A stretch of DNA of 64,000 bases from Pleurodeles waltl (lineage: Eukaryota > Chordata > Amphibia > Caudata > Salamandridae): contig NC_090447.1 in the NCBI RefSeq assembly GCF_031143425.1, forward strand, positions 847,669,760 through 847,733,759, in the 5' to 3' direction. The translations under genes and the position numbers were made by a program. Positions 19,529 to 30,800 of this stretch are shown here, piece by piece (position 1 is the first letter of the stretch; every line of letters begins with the position of its first letter). Under the pieces are notes generated by a model. The model was not told where the DNA came from and made no database searches. It worked only from the letters and a program-made list of their open reading frames with translations.

Positions 19529-22256
19529 GTGCGCACAAGTCACTGCAGGAGGTTTGCAGTCTCCAGGAAGAGTTGAACAGGTCCTGATAAAGGAAGCAGT
19601 CAAGTGGTTGCCATATGTTAACCAACTTAATATGAGCGAGACGGCAAAGCTGACAGGGTCCTGGCCCATAAGCTGTGTGTACTAAAGACATGCAATCATA
19701 TCAGAGATATTATTAGAGATGAAGAGTACCAACTGCACCAGAAGACGGCAGAGATTATTGCTGTTTTTTAGCAATACTACTCTGTTGTGTTTCGAGCCCA
19801 AGCTTTAGATGAGCAGCTCAGAACACATAATTTATCTACTTCACGTCCCTAGACCTGACCGCTGAATTGCACTTGCTCGAAAAGGATACCACACCGGAAG
19901 AGGTCCAGTCTGCCATAAACAAACTCCCCTCCTAGAATGCTCCGGGACCTGATGGGTTACTGGCCACCTTTTACCAGGCTTATGTGTCTTCACTGGTAGA
20001 AACCCTCACAAAGGTCTTCAAATCCTTTCTAATGTTCGAAGCAGTGACAGACACAATGCTAGGGTCCCACCTTAGGCTTCTTTTAAAGCCTAACAAGTCC
20101 CCTACACTCTGTTCATCTTACAGACCAATATCGTTGCTAAATTGAGACATCAACTCTTCTGTCCTGTGTCCAGCCTATTTGGCCCGCCCTGATTGCTCCT
20201 CAGCAATCATGCTTCATCTGCAATAGGCAAGCAAATGATAACATGAGGCTGGCGGTGTAACTCATGGAAGTGGTGGAGTATTGTTGCCAACTACTGGTCC
20301 TTCTCTCCCTAAATGACAAGAAGGCATTTAATAAGGTGAACTGGCCATACATGTTGAGGGTCTTCGATAAGGCACGCCTAGGCCTCAAAATGGAAGCTTT
20401 TATCTGCACCAACTACAAACCTCTGTCCACCAGGCTACAAATTAATGGTGCATTCATGCCTGACATTTCTCTGATGAGGGGAATGATACAGGGCTGTCCC
20501 TTGTCCCCTCTCATTTTTGCCTTAGCCACGAAGCCAATGGTAGCTAAAATTCAGAACAATCCAGCCATACACGGTAAGGTAGTTGAGGGTAGGGAGCACA
20601 AAGTAGCCTTTTTTGACAACAACATTCTCTCTTTCAAAACCGAGCCTGCCACTACAATCCCAGCATTACTGGAGGAGTAGGCCCGCTTTGCCTGTGCATT
20701 GGGCTTTAAAATCAATTACTCCAAGTCCCAAGGTCTAGGGGTGGTGGACCCTCACGAGTACCCTTCACAATTCCATCCAACAGGGAGGCTTTACATGGGT
20801 GGAGTCTTCTATCCTATGCCTCATAACTGGAGATTCACCTCTCATGCACCCTTTATGACTACAATATCCCTTTTGCTCACTACCTTGTTCAAAGACCTCT
20901 ACCACTGGGGCAATTTGGAAATATCTTGGATGGCCCACTAAAACGGCCTCAAAATAAACTTCATGCCTCACCTCTTGTACATCTAACAAATCCTCCCTCT
21001 TCTAATTCTGAAATCAACCCTATCCAAGATCCATAGCAAAATGCTTCATTTTGTATGGGAGGGTAAGTGCCAGAGGGTGGCCATGTCTTCTTTGCCCCAC
21101 CCCACAGCTTAGGGGGGTCTGGGTTTCCCAGACATTGCAACAAATGTTCTGGTGCCTAAGATACACTTTTCCCTCAACAGGAACCACGATCCAGAGGGCT
21201 GACACTGGATACAAGAGGAACAAGCTTTCTCACTGTAACCTTAGGCAAACTTTTGTAGCTCCCTGTCTCGACCAGGACGGGCCTCCCTCCTCCCCTGCCA
21301 CTGACAGCCATTTTGCTGACACAATGCTGCATCGTAAGTTGTAAGCATGTATTTCCCACTTACCCGTTCCACTTGACTCCTCTGGCTCCTAACCCTGACC
21401 TCCCTCTGGGCGAATCAAACCCTGGTCCCTTTTGCTGGGCCGGTCAACTGTTTTCAAAGATTTCTAAAATGATGGGGACCAATGAACAAGAGAGGAACTC
21501 ACTGAGAAATATGCACGGTTGGAAACTTATAGGGATACACAGGCACTACACTGGGAAAGAAGGGATTTAGCCTGTAGAGTATCACAGAAGGATAAAACGC
21601 CATAGAGACCCTGTACACCAATAATATTTGACATAGGGGAATCTCCTGGCTGTATCAGTATATTTTAGACCTCACTCCATCAGGAAACATGTCTATGTAG
21701 CACAGTGGGATGGGGAACTGGATTGAGACAGTACAGAAGAAATCTGGAGAGCTATCTGGCGGTGGTCTTCCAAATCCTCCATTTGCCCACAATATAAAGA
21801 AGATGCTTAAAACTATTGGCATGCTTGTTGCTTGTACCTCATGTATGTGCACCTGCACAAGATGTTTGGAGGTTCTGAGCTGTGCTGGGAGGGCTGTGGG
21901 GATACAGGCACATCTTACATACTTGGTGGTCATACCCAAGATTTCAAAGTCCTCCTCACACTATGCTCCATCATTAAGGTTTCCTTGCCCTCAGACACAC
22001 TTCTAGTCCTTTGCGAGACCCAAGAGAACTTCAGCTATACCCCATGATGACCCTTGTGGGTAAGCTATTCTTTCAGCTCCTAATGGCCACCCACCTGAGT
22101 GTAGCCCAAGTATCAAAAGAACCGTAGGTAGATTCACTTAATACGTGGTGGGGGAAGTTGGGGTCAATTTATGCAATGGAAAAACTCACAGCTATTGTCC
22201 ACAATAGAGTGGCTAAGTTTGATGCTACCTGGCACTCCTTCACTGCAGACCAGGCG
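19529..22256 (+). pseudogene. L1 ORF2 reverse transcriptase and C-terminal remnant
   Basis: Continues the L1 after the LTR. RT motifs are recognisable: PDGLLATFYQAY-like text near 19960, LNDKKAFNKVNW at ~20320 (the Asp expected before KAF is Asn/Asp-shifted), RGMIQGCPLSPLIFALATKP at ~20480, and FFDNNILSF at ~20610 where YADD should be. The active site is thus destroyed. Further stops and frameshifts follow. Fragments to ~22250 match the region between RT and the C-terminal domain. Confidence 0.7.
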
Positions 22257-22520
22257 TGACGGGGACCTGTGGACCCATTTCCATGGTTAAACACCATGGA
22301 ATGGGTCCACAGGTGCCCTCATCAAGCCCCAGGAACACCCCAACCTCCACCAGAAGGACACTGGAGTATGGGGGACCTCATCCCAGGTAAGTCCAGGTAA
22401 GTATTTTTTTTATTTATTTTTTTGCATCGGGGGCCCTAACTTGGGGCCCCCTGCATGGCACAGGGTGCAAAGGTCAAGCCCAGGGGACACTTGTCCCCTG
22501 TGCTGGCCATTGGAGAGGAT
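22257..22520. mobile_element. Fragment of a hairpin-rich element
   Basis: Three close hairpins: CCTGTGGACCCATTTCCATGG with its complement (22266-22313), GGGGGCCCTAA/TTGGGGCCCCC (~22430-22452) and CAGGGGACA/TGTCCCCTG (~22480-22500). They are separated by CAGGTAAGTCCAGGTAAGTA and a T-rich run. The segment CCCATTTCYATGG...CAATGGAATGGGCAC recurs at 27168-27210. No ends are identifiable. Confidence 0.5.
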
Positions 22521-22820
22521 TACATGTGACACCGAATTTGTAGTGCATGTCATCCAATGTGCATGTCCAAAAAGTATGTTGGGAGTACTATTCATAAGCT
22601 GAAGATTAGATTCTTGCAACATCTTAGAGCGATCAAGAATCAAGACAGATCATATCCTATAGCGAAACATTTTGGGGATGTGCACGAAGGAGATTGCAAG
22701 AGTTTGAGCTCCTTTGGCATTAAACATGTTAAAATAGACCCTAGAAAGGGAGACGGGGTACTGGATCTAAGGAGAATGGAATCCAGGATGATTTTATCTT
22801 TGGAGACAGAGAAACCATAG
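22521..22820 (+). pseudogene. Penelope-like element, C-terminal GIY-YIG endonuclease
   Basis: Reads FVVHVIQCACPK then, after a 1-nt frameshift, KYVGSTIHKLKIRFLQH, SYPIAKHF, FGIKHVKIDPRKGD and RRMESRMILSLETEKP before a stop. This fits the GIY-YIG domain of Penelope-like retroelements: the VVH/YVG pair stands for GIY/YIG, R and H follow in KIRFLQH, then KHF and the conserved Glu in the last helix, with a CxC before YVG. The RT is absent (5' truncated), as usual for these elements. Identification is by motif pattern only. Confidence 0.8.
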
Positions 22821-23935
22821 AGACACAATTTAGATGCAGAACTAAATGTGCATGTTTAGAGACAGGATGGGAATCTATCAGAAAAGTGATAGGTTGGTAA
22901 TGAGACAGAACCTTTTTTCCTTTTGGTGATTCCCCTACTTCAAGCAAAATCAGGAATTTGCCCCTGGGTGCATCAAATTAGAAAATTATAGTTTTAATGA
23001 TTTAAAATGAATTATATTCATTGTATAACAACAGCAGAGAATACATTAATGAGGTACTAGTTCTCTTATTGGTGACAGGTTGTGAGTTTTTGCACTTTGT
23101 TGGTAGTACACTGTTATCAACTGTCATGGATTGTTACCCCCATCACCTGAGCTTTAATAACACCTGGCACTTTATTTAATTAGTGATAGGGTTTGGTCAT
23201 TTGTTATCTTACAGTATGGGTCACTGCTTTGATCACCCTAATATAGCACATGTCACTTTGACATTTGGCAACATCGATTTAGCATGTAGAGATTAATTTT
23301 CAATGTACACACTATTTGTTATTTGGTAATATCTAACACTTTATACAATAATCAATGTGGCATGGGTGTGTGCAACTTGCAAACATTTTTAACTGCCATG
23401 ATGTTGCAGTTTATAGCACGGTCACTTTAGTAGGTGGCAGGATGAAGCCATATGTACATACCAACTAGCTATTTGCACTTTACTTGATTTATGCTCCTGA
23501 CTGTATGATAGCACCTGACACTTTATATAAGAGGCAATGAGGATGGTTGTGTGCAATTAAAGAACATTAACAACTTCTGAGATATTGCAAGGTATAGCAC
23601 ATGTCACTCTAATATTTGGCATTTTAAGGTGCCACAGGGAGACCTGTTTGCCACATAGCACCATATGGTACATTCCATGGGCTGATGTACATAGAGCATT
23701 TACATGTACATAGAGCATTTACAAGAAATGGAGCTTTGTTTACTGTAAATCTATGTGAATTTTGTGAATTCAGCAATGCAACATTTTACTTTATATTTGT
23801 CAGACCTTATGCACTTTAATTTCTAATGGCGTAGTTTGGACAGCACAAGTCACTTTACATATCCCTTGCCTGCTATTGGGTCATCCTAACAGAGGGATGC
23901 ATTGTGTAGCCATTGCATAGGCAGTACAGATGTGA

Positions 23936-24150
23936 TTTTGTAATCTTGACTAGTGTTGTGTAGTCAATATATGTGTCATGTTTGTATCTAGAGATACATA
24001 GTTGTTGTATTGTGATGCACATTAGCAGTACCCCACCATTTTCGTGTAATTTTGACTAGTGTTGTGTAGTCAACATATGTGTCATGTTTGCATCTAGAGA
24101 TATATAGCTATTGTATGGTGATGCACATTAGTAGTAACACACCATTGTGG
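23936..24150 (+). repeat. Tandem duplication, ~106-bp period, two copies
   Basis: TTGACTAGTGTTGTGTAGTC recurs at ~23946 and ~24052, followed in both by TGTGTCATGTTTG, a CTAGAGATA word, GTGATGCACATTAG and CACCATT. About 10-15 percent divergence by eye. Confidence 0.8.
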
Positions 24151-24588
24151 ACATTTGTTTTGACAATTTACTTGACATATGCTATTGTGAATTTTGGGAC
24201 TGGGATTCATGTGATCTGCAATAACATAGGAGATTATTCTATTGAGCATTATCAAATATGTATTCAGCAATAGTATTGGATGATATGCAAGTAAAAAAGT
24301 GATACTTTATAATTATGATGGCAATGGTTACATTATACATATCGTTTTGTATTGCATAGTCAGGTGTTTAATAGATGGAGGATTGCATTTTTAATCATAA
24401 TTTACAAGCAGGTTCACAGACATCATGTTTCAACCAACTGAACATAACTGCAGTAACTTTGTTTCCAAAATGGCGCTCAGGATACCATTAAGAGCAATAG
24501 GATGGCAATGTGACCAAGGAGGGGGGGTGAAAAGGAATGATGGACAACTAGCATATATTGGCCAGTTTTTTGCTTCGAGGGGAATTGT

Positions 24589-24622
24589 CCAGAGGAAGGC
24601 GTTCAGTCGAAACGCACTGACG
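24589..24622 (+). ncRNA. Degenerate hammerhead-ribozyme-like motif of a Penelope-like element
   Basis: CCAGAGGAAGG (compare core CUGANGA), a possible 3-bp stem with GTTCA loop, then GTCGAAACGC containing the GAAA core box, then ACTGACG. Penelope-like elements are known to carry hammerhead motifs in their terminal repeats. The first core box is mutated, so self-cleavage is unlikely. Confidence 0.35.
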
Positions 24623-24720
24623 TTTTGTTTGGGGAAGCACTTTTTTCAAAATAAACAAAATGGATTGATTGTGTGCTGCATTATATGTTCAACACATTTG
24701 ATGGCGTGGTAAATGAATGC

Positions 24721-25329
24721 TGTGGTGCAGCTGTTAGTGGTGGAAGGAAGCTCACCTGAATCACACTATGTATATATTTGCTGGCTGTATTATGTTATTT
24801 ATCAGCAATGATTGAGTTGTGATGATCCTCCTTTCTCTCAACCATAATAATAACTAGCATATTAGACTCTGCACATCTACATATACATCTATGGTTATGG
24901 TTTATACCATGTTCCTTTTACATCAGCATTTTAACAAACATTATTTATCCAAAACTAGTGTGTAAAGAGTTAAATATGGGCTGTAATATAAAATCACATC
25001 AAGAAGCTCATCCTTACTTTTTAAAGTATTTGCTACATGTAATTGCTGAGGCAATAAACAGTATTTTTCTCATGTCAATTTAACTGTACTGTGGTAATAA
25101 ATTCTAATTTGGCCTTTGTAATATAGTAATAAATGTGCGACTCTGCATATATTACCACAGTGAAACAGCACTGTGCATACATTAGCAAATATATCACAGT
25201 GGCATATACGGTTGTCTGATGAAATATTAAATAATAGCAAATTTGCCCCTCAGTGTGTAAAGTCAAAAGTATCTGTAATAAAAATATAGAAGCCCACAAC
25301 AGTGTCATAAAATAATTAAAATATAGAAT
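24721..25329. other. Unassigned AT-rich sequence
   Basis: No ORF, element ends or repeats that I can name. Confidence 0.3.
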
Positions 25330-25835
25330 CTAAAGGTTTATACACTGCACTAATTTAACACTTATATTAACTGTAAAAAAAGAATATTACATTTTATAAA
25401 AGTATACTTATATAAATATATTAAAAATAATTTACAAACATAAAAAAAATGCATAATTTAAAAAATATTTGCAAACATTAAACACATTTTTATAAATATA
25501 TATTATTTGAAGATAAATAATACTAATCATAATAATAATAATGAAGGTTAATTATACTATCATACACTGATTACAAATTAACAATATAAACAATAACAAC
25601 ATACAAATACATTACAAAAATAATGACAAATGTACATTAAGCTAACTTAAAAAATGATAAAAAAATATATGTTAACCAGGTAAATAATCAAACTTGACAA
25701 GGTAAAATTCACTATTCATACTTCAATCTAAGAAGCAGTAAGGAAAATCTTGGTGTTAAGAGTGGTGAAATGTATTATTCTTACTCCAACGTATGCTACT
25801 GTAGGGAAAGTTTGGATATGTAGTGATCACATTTA
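25330..25835. repeat. AT-rich block plus first minisatellite units (higher-order copy 1, left part)
   Basis: 25400-25680 matches 36800-37060 in order (ATAATTTACAAACATAAAA, TTTGCAAACA, AATACATTACAAAAA, TACATTAAGCTAAC). 25681-25835 matches 37062-37217 unit by unit (AGGTAAAATTCACTATTCATAC, GGTGTTAAGAGTGGTGAAATG, GTAGTGATCACATTTA). It continues, after two insertions, at 27532-27542 and 35604. Confidence 0.8.
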
Positions 25836-27528
25836 GGCCCATATTTATGGAAGGTTAGCGTCGCCTTAGCAACTTAACTCCATAATTACATTTTGATGCT
25901 AGACACATCTAGCATCAAAATATTGGAATTAGTACCATTTCTATGAAGCACCATCCACCTTGCGTCAATGAGATGCAAGTTAGGTGTTCTCTTCCTAAAA
26001 ATGATGCTAGCCTCCCAGCGCCATATTTAACACCCGACACTGAAACGACGCACAAGTGGGAGGTGGACCTAAAAAATGGCGCTAAGCCTGCTTACCGCCA
26101 TTATTTAACACCTGGTCAGACTGTCAAAGTTGGATTCTTGCTCTAGGCATGACTGCTGGTTTAGGGATGATAGCACTTTTGTTTGTATGTGACAAGGCCA
26201 ATCCTACAACAAGTCACAACTGTCGTCCCAACCCTCCCTGCTCACAAGCACTACCTCACCAAAAAGCCAAACAATAGAAGGGGATTTGTGACAGTCTTTA
26301 CGCATGGACTGAAAATATCTCAGGGAGGTCATGGTTAAACAGAATTTACCCTTTTCTTACATGAGCAAAATGTCTCAGTCATACACATAGGCAAAGAAGT
26401 AGATGCAGTAAAGTTTCAGTAGGTTTTATTAACAAGACTGCAATCTACTATAAATTGCATGGGCTGCAATGATTAGGATAATGAACAATGCAAGAAACAG
26501 AATTGCAAAAACGAGAGTAATGAATACAAAAACTCCCACCATCTTGCAACAACCTAAGGTGTGAAATAAACTCTAATACCCTAGCATGAAGAACCTAATC
26601 TCTAAAATAAAGAGAGCTAGGTGTGTTAAACCTAATCTGCCAGTACCATGTCCATGAGAAGAGCCCCCAGCCCTCATTACCTTGGAATGAGGTCTCTAGA
26701 TCAGACTCCGTAGTGGCACAAAGGCTGGGTCTTGCATCAATGCGATGTGTAGCATAGATAGCGTTGATGGCATCTGATAGGAATCCCTCTGATTATCTTG
26801 TCTGTGTGAGATGTATTTATACAGATCTGGTAGGACCCCTGGCGCAGGTATGTTCCCAAACAATAGATAAGAAGGCATGCTTGGGCCGGCAATTATATAA
26901 ATAAATCCCTGAAAAGGTACATGATGTTACTGTCACACGAAAGAGTGGCACTGATAATGTGAAACTACAACATCTACCTAACTATACACATGGCAGCCAT
27001 CTTGGAAGAAATAATTAAATAAATGTGCTCAAACAGAGCAAGCTAAGTAGGTTAAAAGTCACTAGGTGATGGGGGCACGGGGCTGCAAGCCAAAGGTTAA
27101 GCTAAACTCCTAATTCAGATTAGAACTAAATAGGATCCACTACAAGACCATGTGTTAATCTGAAGGTAGGCCCATTTCTATGGGGAAACACAATGGAATG
27201 GGCACCAAGATGCCCACCCCAACCCCCAGTATCACCTACACCACAGGGACACTACAGGTGGAGGGAGCCCATCCCAGGTACATTGCAGGTAAGTGTATGT
27301 GTATGTGTGTGGTGTGCTGACTATTGGCAGAATTGTTGCTGCTAATCAGCCTAGCGTCATTTTTGACCCGTTAGCGCCATTTCCCCACACGCCATCCACC
27401 ACCCGCTGTTGTCTTTTTTTTAGATGCTAGCCATTTGGAGATGCTAGGATGAACTGTTAGCTCGTGTTAAAAAAAATGACACACAGTGCACTAGCGCAGT
27501 TGTACGGCATTTTTCATAAATATGGGCC
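25836..27528. mobile_element. Harbinger-type non-autonomous element carrying an LTR-like insert
   Basis: 1693 bp flanked by TTA (25833-25835 and 27529-27531). The termini GGCCCATATTTATGG and CATAAATATGGGCC are inverted. Subterminal parts contain GCGTCGCC and AACGACGC near the left, GACCCGTTAGCGCC near the right. The middle (~26180-27160) is unlike the ends and is best read as a separate LTR. The element sits inside a minisatellite unit whose two halves are recognisable on either side. Confidence 0.8.
26180..27160 (-). mobile_element. LTR-like insert (retroviral type), minus orientation
   Basis: On the minus strand a TATA box (TATAAATA, ~26814-26821) is followed ~390 bp later by a polyadenylation signal (complement of TTTTATT at ~26433). 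This gives U3-R-U5 spacing. There is no coding sequence. The borders are not resolved, so TSD and family are unknown. An old solo LTR is the simplest reading. Confidence 0.4.
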
Positions 27529-27824
27529 TTAGTGTTCCCACTAAAACCTTTATTTCTAGTTTTCAGATAACATGCAGCAATCGTTAAAATGTTGTACACA
27601 TTACAACTTGGTAGAGTAGGACAAATAGTTGTTTCCAGAGTATACACACTTTCAGTAATTCCCAGGAACACCCAGTAGTAATACAATGTACAGTATAAAA
27701 TACCCTGCCGGTGATTGTTTACTGCGCTTCCACCCTTAACTATGATCTCCAGATGCATCTGTATCAATGTCTGCACTAGAGATCGAGTTGTCATTGTTCC
27801 CTGATTCCCCATCCCAGACTGGGC

Positions 27825-30800
27825 TTAAGAATGTGTCGTAGATGTCCCCCATGACTGTAGTCTTTCAGTTGATTTTTCATCCTGTCTGCACCACCTCCTG
27901 CGGACCTCCTCCGCCAATGCCCATTCCTGGATATCCCTGTGCCAAAGTTCTACCGGTAGGGCCCACTGTTCAATCCATGTGATAGCCACACGGTACCTAG
28001 CCAGCAGCAGGGCTAGCTGCAGGAATTTATAGGCCATGGTATGGTTCTTGGGCTTTTTGACAAGAGCCAGTAGGCATTGTAACGGAGTGCAGGTAATGGG
28101 TATACGTGTTGCTCTATTTAATTCAGTCACCACCGGTGTTCAGTAGGTCTGAACTGCCTGATAGCGCCATGCCAGATGCATGAAGTCTGCTCTGCTGGCA
28201 TTGCAGCGAGGGCACCTACCTTGTCGCGTGGATGTTCTGTGATGTAGTTTCTTGGGTGTTAAAGATGTTCTATGTTGGAAGTTGTAGTGAACCAGTTTTA
28301 AGCGTGCGTTACTAGATACTGTGTGCGTGAGGCTGCAAATATTATTTCACTCCCTGTAATCCAGCAGTACTGTTAGATCCTTGGCCCACGCGGACGTGGA
28401 GCCAAACGCATCCTTTCTCATTACCCCATACAGTAGTGGTATGAGTTGTCAGCTTGACCCGCAACTCAGTAGATTGTCCAATGTGTGCGTGGTTTGTGGC
28501 ATATCCAGGTAGGTGGGCCGGATTCCTTTAGCCACCTCTGCAAGCCCAGCATAATGTAGGTAGTTCCCTGGACCTAATGTGAAGTTTTCAAGAGCCTGCT
28601 CATACATGACAAAGTACTCACCCAGGTAGAGATCATCCAACAGGGCGCATCCACCCTACCTCCATGCTCGGAAAGACATAGGCCCTCAATATGACATTGA
28701 CGGTAAATGCCGCCTACTGCCTCGGCGACGGCCGCCAAAAGGCCATCACCGTGGCTACCTACCATCCACCATATTATGACCATAGCCAGAATTCCGCCAG
28801 AAGGGCCAGTCAAGGGTCAGTCATGGCGGCGGACGGCAGTAAGGTGGCGCTATTAGACCGCCGCAGACCGTATCATGATACATCTTACGGCCTGGCGGTG
28901 TTCCGCTGGCAGACGCTGCTGCTGACAGCAGCACCATGTCCCATCTCCTGCCGGAGGACCCCCTGCAAGCAGGTAAGTCGGGTGCTCCAACAGGGGAGGA
29001 GGGTAGGTGGAGTTATGTGTGTGTGGGTGGGTGTGACTGTTTTTGTGTGCATGCATGCGGGATTGGGGCGTTTGGTATGCGTGCGTGCATGAATGGGTGT
29101 GAGTGTGCGTGTAGGTTGTGTGGTGTGAATGCGTGTATGCATGTAAGTATGTCAGTGTGTGTTGATGTGTGTGAATGAATGTATGCATGTGTGGGTGAAT
29201 GTGGGTAGGCGTGTCTGTATGTATGTGTATGTCAGTGCATGTAGGTGTGTGTATGTTGGGGGGTTGGGAGGGGGAGGGTGGGGAGGACTCTCCCTGACAC
29301 TGATAGAGCCTACTGCCATGGTTTTCGTGGCGGATAAGATTGCCACGAAAACCATGGCGGTAGGCGGGGTCATAAACCCGAGGTTAGGACTGTGACAGCC
29401 ACCTGGCTGGAGACCAAAGTCTGTTACCACCCTCGCAGATGGAGTGGTACATTGGCGGTTTGGCTTGAGCCAAACCGCCAATGTCATATTTTGGGGAAAG
29501 GTACTGCCAGCCTGTTGGCAGTACCTTTCTCCAAAATACCGCCGTCTGCCAGGGACATAATGAGCGCCATATTGTCTAACAAATGGCGTATCGGATTCAG
29601 TATCCTCATAGGTAGTTCCATGTGAAATGGGGCTCCGCTTCTGCTCTGTCTCTACAAAGTCCTGCCATATTTTTGCTGTTTGATGAACTATGTAGGGCCT
29701 GTCCCTAGCTACTCTGGCTCCTTCAATTAGAATTGTCAGGGCTGATCGGAGGCAACTGGGCCCTCCAGGAGTCGCTTTTTTCAGTTGTGTCCATCTATAA
29801 ACCATTTCGCTGCATGCCGTAGATGTGCGGCCCAATATTGCAAAACCAGATTTGGTACCTCCTCCCCTTCATCTTCATATTGTCTAGTCACAATGGCCAG
29901 TGCCACTCTGTGCGGCGGCTAGCCCACAGTAATAAAATGAGTAGGGAATTTAGTTGCTTAAGGATCTGCCTGGGGATAGGGCAGAGTGTGTTCTGCAATG
30001 TGTACAGACACCTGGGCAGCATCACTATTTTAGCTATAACTAGCCTACCCATTAACAAGAGTGGTAATGTGTTCCATAAAGCTACTGAGATCCTCAGTGC
30101 ATCTAGGACCCGTTTTATGTTGAGTCGAAGTTGCTTCTTTTTAGTGTGAGCTTCTTGTATCCCTCAATAGCGAAAGTGCCCTATTTCCCGCCGTAATCAC
30201 AATAGTGGGAGTTTTTCTGATGATATTCCGGCCAGGGCTGCTAATGGATATAGTATGGATTTATGCCGGTTAAGGTGGAGTCCGGATATATCCCCAAACT
30301 CTTGTAAGAACTGTAGGAGCATGGGGATTGCTTCCCGTGGAGAGGAGATATAGAATAGTGCATCACCCACATATAGTGAAATGACATGTCGGGTAGTACC
30401 TATGTGGGTGCCACAATCTCTTAATGTACAGTGTGCCCATTGTGCTAGTGGCTCTACATCGAGTGTGAAAAGAAAGGGAGACAGTGGACAGCCTTGTTTT
30501 GTGCCACCCCGTGGTGTCCAAGCCTCAGATCATGTTCGACCGACTCATACTCTAGCAGTGGGATTGGTGTATAACAATTTTACCCATTTCCGGTATCGTG
30601 GACCAAAGCCCATGGTCACCAGCACCTTGAGAAAGTAGCCCCAATCCACCATGTCAAAAGCTTTTTTTAAGTATATGGAAGCGGGTGCCATTTGCTGATC
30701 TCTGGACTCAACTTCCTTTAGGATGTGGGTAAGGCATTGTATATTCCTGCTCCTGTTCTGATCTGGGATAAACCCACATTGGTCCTCATGCACCAATTGT

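Larger units (their letters stand above)
13719..22256 (+). mobile_element. L1-type LINE 1 (plus), dead, split by a solo LTR at 16738-19523
   Basis: Begins with GGGGGCATGGCC...CAAGATG, the same kind of start as the L1 at 45723 (GGGGGCGTGGCTGAGG...CAAGATGG). The order is 5' UTR, ORF1p, endonuclease, (LTR insert), RT, C-terminal part. Removing the 2786-bp LTR plus one 5-bp duplication leaves one continuous L1 backbone. No poly-A tail is visible; the 3' end abuts hairpin-rich DNA at 22257 and is probably truncated. Confidence 0.75.
22821..24720 (+). mobile_element. Probable 3' non-coding part of the Penelope-like element
   Basis: AT-rich, non-coding, with recurring words such as GCACATGTCACTTT and TAGCACATGTCACT at intervals (23240-23600). 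The element end is uncertain. I place it just after the degenerate hammerhead-like motif and the AAAATAAACAAAATGG stretch at ~24645-24660. Confidence 0.45.

Noticed and set aside
28853..29188. His/Thr-rich frames
   Set aside because: Reverse-strand reading of the GT-rich tract in the MITE at 28681-29568.
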